Assembly (NCBI GenBank): GCA_003520105.1
Contig: DOVL01000115.1
Coordinates: forward strand, 1-9,804
DNA length: 9,804 nt
Direction of reading: 5' to 3'
Source: Lachnospiraceae bacterium
GTDB lineage: Bacteria > Bacillota > Clostridia > Lachnospirales > Lachnospiraceae
Shown here: positions 6,392-9,804 of the stretch, in pieces
Position numbering within the stretch: position 1 is the first letter of the stretch
Layout of the letters: the number at the start of each line of letters is the position of its first letter
Made by a program: the position numbers and the translations under genes
Notes under the pieces: model-generated
The model's input: only the letters and a program-made list of their open reading frames with translations
Database searches by the model: none
Told to the model about the DNA's origin: nothing

Positions 6392-7332
6392 TTTGTCCAG
6401 TTCTCCGTAGGTACTGCTACCGACTTAATCACTTCATTAATAACAGCCTTGCATTCACCGATAGACTGTACTCCCGAAGCGGTAATGATTCTGTGTCCGA
6501 AAACATAAGGAGCAAGGAATCTCACATCATCCGGAATGACATAGTCACGACCGGAGATTGCCGCAAATGCCTGCGACATCCTCATCAGAGCAAGACTTGC
6601 TCTCGGACTGACGCCCGCGATCAGCTTCGATGAATTCCTTGTTGCTGCCGCTATGTCAACTATATATTCTTCAATACATTTATGGACAAATACAGTCCTT
6701 ATACTCTCAGCCGCGCTGAGTATATCCTCGCAGCTGCATACGGCCGCGATCTCCTCGAGAGGATCATCGGTCTTGTATCTTTCAAGAACAGCTGTCTCCT
6801 CTTCTCTTGAGAGACTGTCCATCGAAAGTCTTATCATAAAACGGTCGAGCTGAGCCTCAGGAAGCGGATAGGTTCCGGTCGTTTCGATCGGGTTCTCGGT
6901 CGCGATTACAAGAAACGGTTTCGGAAGCGGTATCGTTTCACGATCGATGGTGCAGTTTCTCTCCTCCATCGCTTCAAGTAAGCTGGACTGCGTCCTCGGA
7001 GTTGCACGGTTTATCTCATCAGCAAGAAGAATATTTGTAAATACCGGTCCCTTGACCAGATGGAACTCCTCATCCTTCCTGCTGAATACATTGATTCCCG
7101 TAATATCCTGCGGCATCAGATCAGGTGTGAACTGAACTCGCTTCATCTCTCCGTCAATGCTCTTCGCAATACACTTTGCAAGAGTCGTCTTGCCCGTACC
7201 GGGATTGTCCTCAAGAAGGACATGCCCACCGGCTAGGATAGCTGCGAATATCAAAGAGAATGTTTCATCACGGCCAACGATGCACTTTCTGACATTTTGT
7301 AAAACCTTTAAATATATATCGCGGATAATCAT
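6388..7332 (-). CDS. MoxR-family AAA+ ATPase
   Basis: This 314-residue cytoplasmic ATPase shows a full set of motifs. Walker A is EDNPGTGKTTLA (41-52) with Lys48. Walker B is ILLADEINRA (101-110) with Asp105 and Glu106. Sensor 1 is ATENP with Asn147, the arginine-finger segment is PEAQLDRFM (158-166), and sensor 2 is GVSPRAS (240-246) with Arg244. The TPDLMPQDITG segment (69-79) is characteristic of MoxR proteins. Members act as chaperone-like ATPases that work with vWA or DUF58 proteins encoded alongside, as here. The ATG at 7330-7332 follows TAAGGAA with 5-nt spacing. It is the first gene of the operon and overlaps the next gene by 4 bp. The substrate cannot be told from the sequence. Confidence 0.95.
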   Translation of the reverse strand: MIIRDIYLKVLQNVRKCIVGRDETFSLIFAAILAGGHVLLEDNPGTGKTTLAKCIAKSIDGEMKRVQFTPDLMPQDITGINVFSRKDEEFHLVKGPVFTNILLADEINRATPRTQSSLLEAMEERNCTIDRETIPLPKPFLVIATENPIETTGTYPLPEAQLDRFMIRLSMDSLSREEETAVLERYKTDDPLEEIAAVCSCEDILSAAESIRTVFVHKCIEEYIVDIAAATRNSSKLIAGVSPRASLALMRMSQAFAAISGRDYVIPDDVRFLAPYVFGHRIITASGVQSIGECKAVINEVIKSVAVPTENWTK

Positions 7333-7605
7333 TTTAATTCCTTATTTCCGTTAACACAGAAATCGGACAGATAGTGTTGAGCTAATATTGCTCGATTTGC
7401 GTGAAAACAAATACGAATGCTTCGTAATTTTGCAAAAATCGGAGGCGAAACTGGAGCGGCTATACAAATTACAACGATATGCAATCTTGCGCCGCGGAAT
7501 TTTGCGGAGATTTTTAGCAAAATCTGAAGCAGGCGTATATTGTTTTAGCAAATCGTTAGCACATTAGCGAAACACTGTTTGGACGATTCTGTATAAATAA
7601 ATCAA
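7333..7605 (-). other. 273-bp repeat- and hairpin-rich gap between purL and the MoxR-type gene
   Basis: No convincing gene is present. The stretch holds four copies of TTAGC (7514, 7545, 7556, 7564), two copies of TTTTAGCAAA (7512-7521, 7543-7552), and several short palindromes: TACGAA/TTCGTA (7412-7426), AGATTTT/AAAATCT (7508-7525), ATTTTGC/GCAAAAT (7499-7523) and AAACA/TGTTT (7570-7580). AACAC (7353-7357) pairs with GTGTT (7374-7378), and AATCGT (7551-7556) with ACGATT (7584-7589). It also has a CG-rich island GCGCCGCGG near 7489-7497. On the minus strand it would be the end of the purL transcript and the leader of the ATPase operon. TTGTTT (7410-7405) and TATTAG (7387-7382), 17 bp apart, are a weak possible promoter. 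Confidence 0.45.
7403..7426 (-). terminator. Possible weak terminator hairpin after purL
   Basis: On the minus strand TACGAA-GCA-TTCGTA (7426-7412) is a perfect 6-bp stem with a 3-nt loop, followed by TTTGTTTT (7410-7403). The stem has only two G:C pairs and lies about 180 nt after the purL stop, so it would be a weak terminator or a processing element. It is the only U-tract-associated hairpin I can find after purL. Confidence 0.25.
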
Positions 7606-9804
7606 TTAACTAAAGTATTCAACACCTGATTCAAATATCTGCTGATCCTTCTCACCAAAGATATTTATATATGTTGCGGTAGAACGTCTCTCTGAGTGGC
7701 CCATCTTACCGAGGATACGACCTGTTGCATCGGTGATTCCTTCGATTGCCATGTAAGATGCATTGATATTGTAATCTTCATCCATCGTAGGATTGCCGTT
7801 AAGATCAACGTACTGAGTGGCAACCTGTCCGTTCTCGAAGAGCTTCTTAAGCCATTCGTCATTGGCAACGAAACGTCCTTCGCCGTGTGACATAGCGATT
7901 GAGTATACTCCGCCGAGCTCAGCACGTCTAAGCCATGGTGACTTATTTGAAATAACCTTGGTGTAAGCCATCTTAGACTGGTGACGTCCGATAGAGTTAC
8001 GTGCAAGTGTTGGGCTGTTCTCGCTCTGTGCTCTTACCTCTCCGTAAGGAAGAAGGCCGAGCTTGAGAAGTGCCTGGAAGCCGTTACAGATACCAAGTAC
8101 CAGACCATCTCTCTCATGGATAAGCTTCATAAGCTCATCAGCTATCTTCTGGTTTCTGAAAGCGGTAGCGATGAATTTGCCTGAACCGTCCGGTTCGTCG
8201 CCGGCTGAGAAACCTCCCGGGAACATCACTATCTGTGACTGGCTGATAGCCTTCGTAAAGGCATCAACCGAATCCCTTATACCCTCAGCATCCATATTGT
8301 TAAGTACTATCGTTGTAACATCCGCTCCGGCTCTTTCAAACGCATGAGCAGAATCATATTCGCAGTTGGTTCCCGGAAATACAGGGATAAATACGCGAGG
8401 TCTCGCAACCTTGTTCTTGGCAACAAGAACAGTCTTTGCCTCATAAAGCCCTGTATCGATCTTCTTGTCTTCTACATGTGATCTTGTCGGGAACACCTTT
8501 TCAAGCTTTCCTGTCCATATATCAACTGCCTCATCAACTGAAAGCTTGCTGTTTCCATAGCTGAAGAAGCCGTCATCAGTAACTTCACCGATAACTGTAT
8601 ATGGTGCGCTGAGCTTCTCAAGATTTTCAGGATCAATCTCAACGATGATTGAACCGTAATCTCTACTGATAAGATCTTCTTTAGAGAGAACCTTGTCATC
8701 AAGCTTTACGCCGTATTTATTACCAAATGCCATCTTGCTGACAGCCTCTATCACACCGCCGAAGCCTACTGCAAATGATGACTCGATGAGATCTGCCTCA
8801 ACATCACTTCTCAGCTTAGCGTATTTCTCAAGTACATCATTGTAATCAGGAACAAGGAAGCTGTCCTTATTTACATCGAGCTTAAGGATAAGGTTGCCCG
8901 GCTTCTTAAACTCGGTTGTTACTATATTCATGTAGCTGTTGATATCAACGGCAAATGAACAGAGTGTCGGAGGAACATCGATATCATTAAATGATCCTGA
9001 CATACTGTCCTTACCACCGATTGATGGAAGTCCGAGACCGATCTGTGCACTGTATGATCCAAGGAGAGCTGCAAGAGGCTTGCCCCAACGTGTCGCATCC
9101 TCTGTCATTCTTTCAAAATACTCCTGGAAAGTAAGTCTGATCTTGCTTACATCTCCGCCTGCAGCAGCGATCTTAGCTACTGAATGAAGTACCGCATAGA
9201 TAGCTCCGTGATATGGGCTCCAGCTTGAAAGATATGGATCAAGGCCGTAGCTCATCATTGTTACTGTATCTGTCTTACCCTTAAGAACAGGGAGCTTAGC
9301 TGTCATGGTCTGGATAGGTGAAAGCTGGTATTTTCCACCATAAGGCATGGTAACTGTACCTGCACCGATGGTTGAGTCGAACATCTCAACAAGACCCTTC
9401 TGTGAACATACATTAAGGTCTGCAAGAACTGCCTTCCAGATATCAGCTGCATCTGCTGAATCATCAAGACCGAAAGCTGAAGCCTTCTTGGTCTCTGTGA
9501 AATAATCATCTCCTGAAGGAGTCTCAACTACTGCTGTTGTTTCCTGGTGAGCTCCGTTTGTATCGAGGAAGGCACGGCTAAGATCAACTATTGTCTTGCC
9601 TCTCCACTTCATTACAAGACGAGGGCTCTCTGTAACTGTAGCAACCTTAACTGCTTCGAGGTTCTCCTCTCTTGCATAGTCAAGGATCTTGTCTGCATCT
9701 GCAGGATCAACAACGAGAGCCATTCTCTCCTGAGATTCTGAGATGGCAAGCTCTGTTCCATCAAGACCTGCGTATTTCTTAGGAACAAGATCAAGATTGA
9801 TATC
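7606..9804 (-). CDS. purL: Phosphoribosylformylglycinamidine synthase, C-terminal 732 residues (partial)
   Basis: The frame is open through the right edge, so the true start lies outside; full single-chain enzymes are about 1,200-1,300 residues. It makes FGAM from FGAR, glutamine and ATP in purine synthesis. The visible part begins inside the first AIRS-like half (AISESQERMALVVDPAD). The second AIRS-like domain carries GLPSIGGKDSMSG. A class I glutaminase domain starts at RPRVFIPVFPGTNCEYD. The catalytic Cys in VLGICNGFQALL is encoded at 8086-8088, and the His/Glu pair in MGHSERR at 7696-7698 and 7690-7692, so the triad is intact. The ATG at 9721-9723 is internal, because 27 conserved codons precede it in frame. 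The protein ends VEYFS, with a TAA at 7606-7608. No promoter or purine riboswitch lies in the window. Confidence 0.96.
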   Translation of the reverse strand, partial: DINLDLVPKKYAGLDGTELAISESQERMALVVDPADADKILDYAREENLEAVKVATVTESPRLVMKWRGKTIVDLSRAFLDTNGAHQETTAVVETPSGDDYFTETKKASAFGLDDSADAADIWKAVLADLNVCSQKGLVEMFDSTIGAGTVTMPYGGKYQLSPIQTMTAKLPVLKGKTDTVTMMSYGLDPYLSSWSPYHGAIYAVLHSVAKIAAAGGDVSKIRLTFQEYFERMTEDATRWGKPLAALLGSYSAQIGLGLPSIGGKDSMSGSFNDIDVPPTLCSFAVDINSYMNIVTTEFKKPGNLILKLDVNKDSFLVPDYNDVLEKYAKLRSDVEADLIESSFAVGFGGVIEAVSKMAFGNKYGVKLDDKVLSKEDLISRDYGSIIVEIDPENLEKLSAPYTVIGEVTDDGFFSYGNSKLSVDEAVDIWTGKLEKVFPTRSHVEDKKIDTGLYEAKTVLVAKNKVARPRVFIPVFPGTNCEYDSAHAFERAGADVTTIVLNNMDAEGIRDSVDAFTKAISQSQIVMFPGGFSAGDEPDGSGKFIATAFRNQKIADELMKLIHERDGLVLGICNGFQALLKLGLLPYGEVRAQSENSPTLARNSIGRHQSKMAYTKVISNKSPWLRRAELGGVYSIAMSHGEGRFVANDEWLKKLFENGQVATQYVDLNGNPTMDEDYNINASYMAIEGITDATGRILGKMGHSERRSTATYINIFGEKDQQIFESGVEYFS

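Noticed and set aside
9612..9794. 60-codon Leu/Arg/Gln-rich minus-strand frame at the right edge
   Set aside because: It is a shifted frame within purL; the conserved ISESQERMALVVDPAD sequence proves that the other frame is coding.
1..9804. GATATC near both window ends
   Set aside because: A six-base match at both ends is expected by chance at these frequencies, and both copies lie within conserved coding sequence (leuD and purL).

Overview
The window looks like chromosomal DNA of a low-GC Gram-positive anaerobe of the Clostridia, most likely a Lachnospiraceae member such as a Butyrivibrio or Roseburia relative. The signs are strong AGGAGG-type ribosome binding sites, a LeuC of the roughly 420-residue clostridial/archaeal type with a separate LeuD, and a single-chain PurL with a fused glutaminase domain. 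The lineage is inferred from protein style only. I see no insertion sequence, phage gene, CRISPR array, rRNA or tRNA.

Layout. Positions 1-1353 (minus) hold the leucine genes: the first codons of leuD at the left edge and complete leuC. A 264-bp AT-rich divergent control region (1354-1617) follows. It contains a 31-bp near-perfect palindrome whose arms form matching -35/-10 boxes on both strands, a LysR-type box, a second palindrome next to leuC, and two long direct repeats in front of the regulator gene. A LysR-family regulator (1618-2649, plus) diverges from leuC and ends in a strong hairpin terminator that sits between convergent genes.

Positions 2692-7332 are all on the minus strand and, in transcription order, encode a MoxR-type AAA+ ATPase, a DUF58 protein, a polytopic membrane protein with a DUF4129-like tail, and a lipoprotein with a long Thr/Ser/Ala linker. 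The first three overlap by 4 and 11 bp and form a tight operon. The lipoprotein follows after 87 bp. This is the widespread MoxR-DUF58-DUF4129 arrangement, but without a transglutaminase core in the membrane protein. Its role is probably in envelope or surface-protein assembly and remains uncertain.

Positions 7606-9804 carry the C-terminal part of purL (minus, open at the right edge), including the complete glutaminase domain. The 273-bp gap between purL and the moxR-like gene is unusually rich in short repeats and hairpins and has no clear gene.

How the genes work together: the LysR protein is probably the activator of the divergent leuCD genes, since its candidate box is centred at about -65 from the predicted leuC start. 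The ATPase, DUF58 and membrane proteins probably form one membrane-associated machine, with the lipoprotein as a possible outer-face partner. PurL is ordinary purine biosynthesis and is unrelated to its neighbours.
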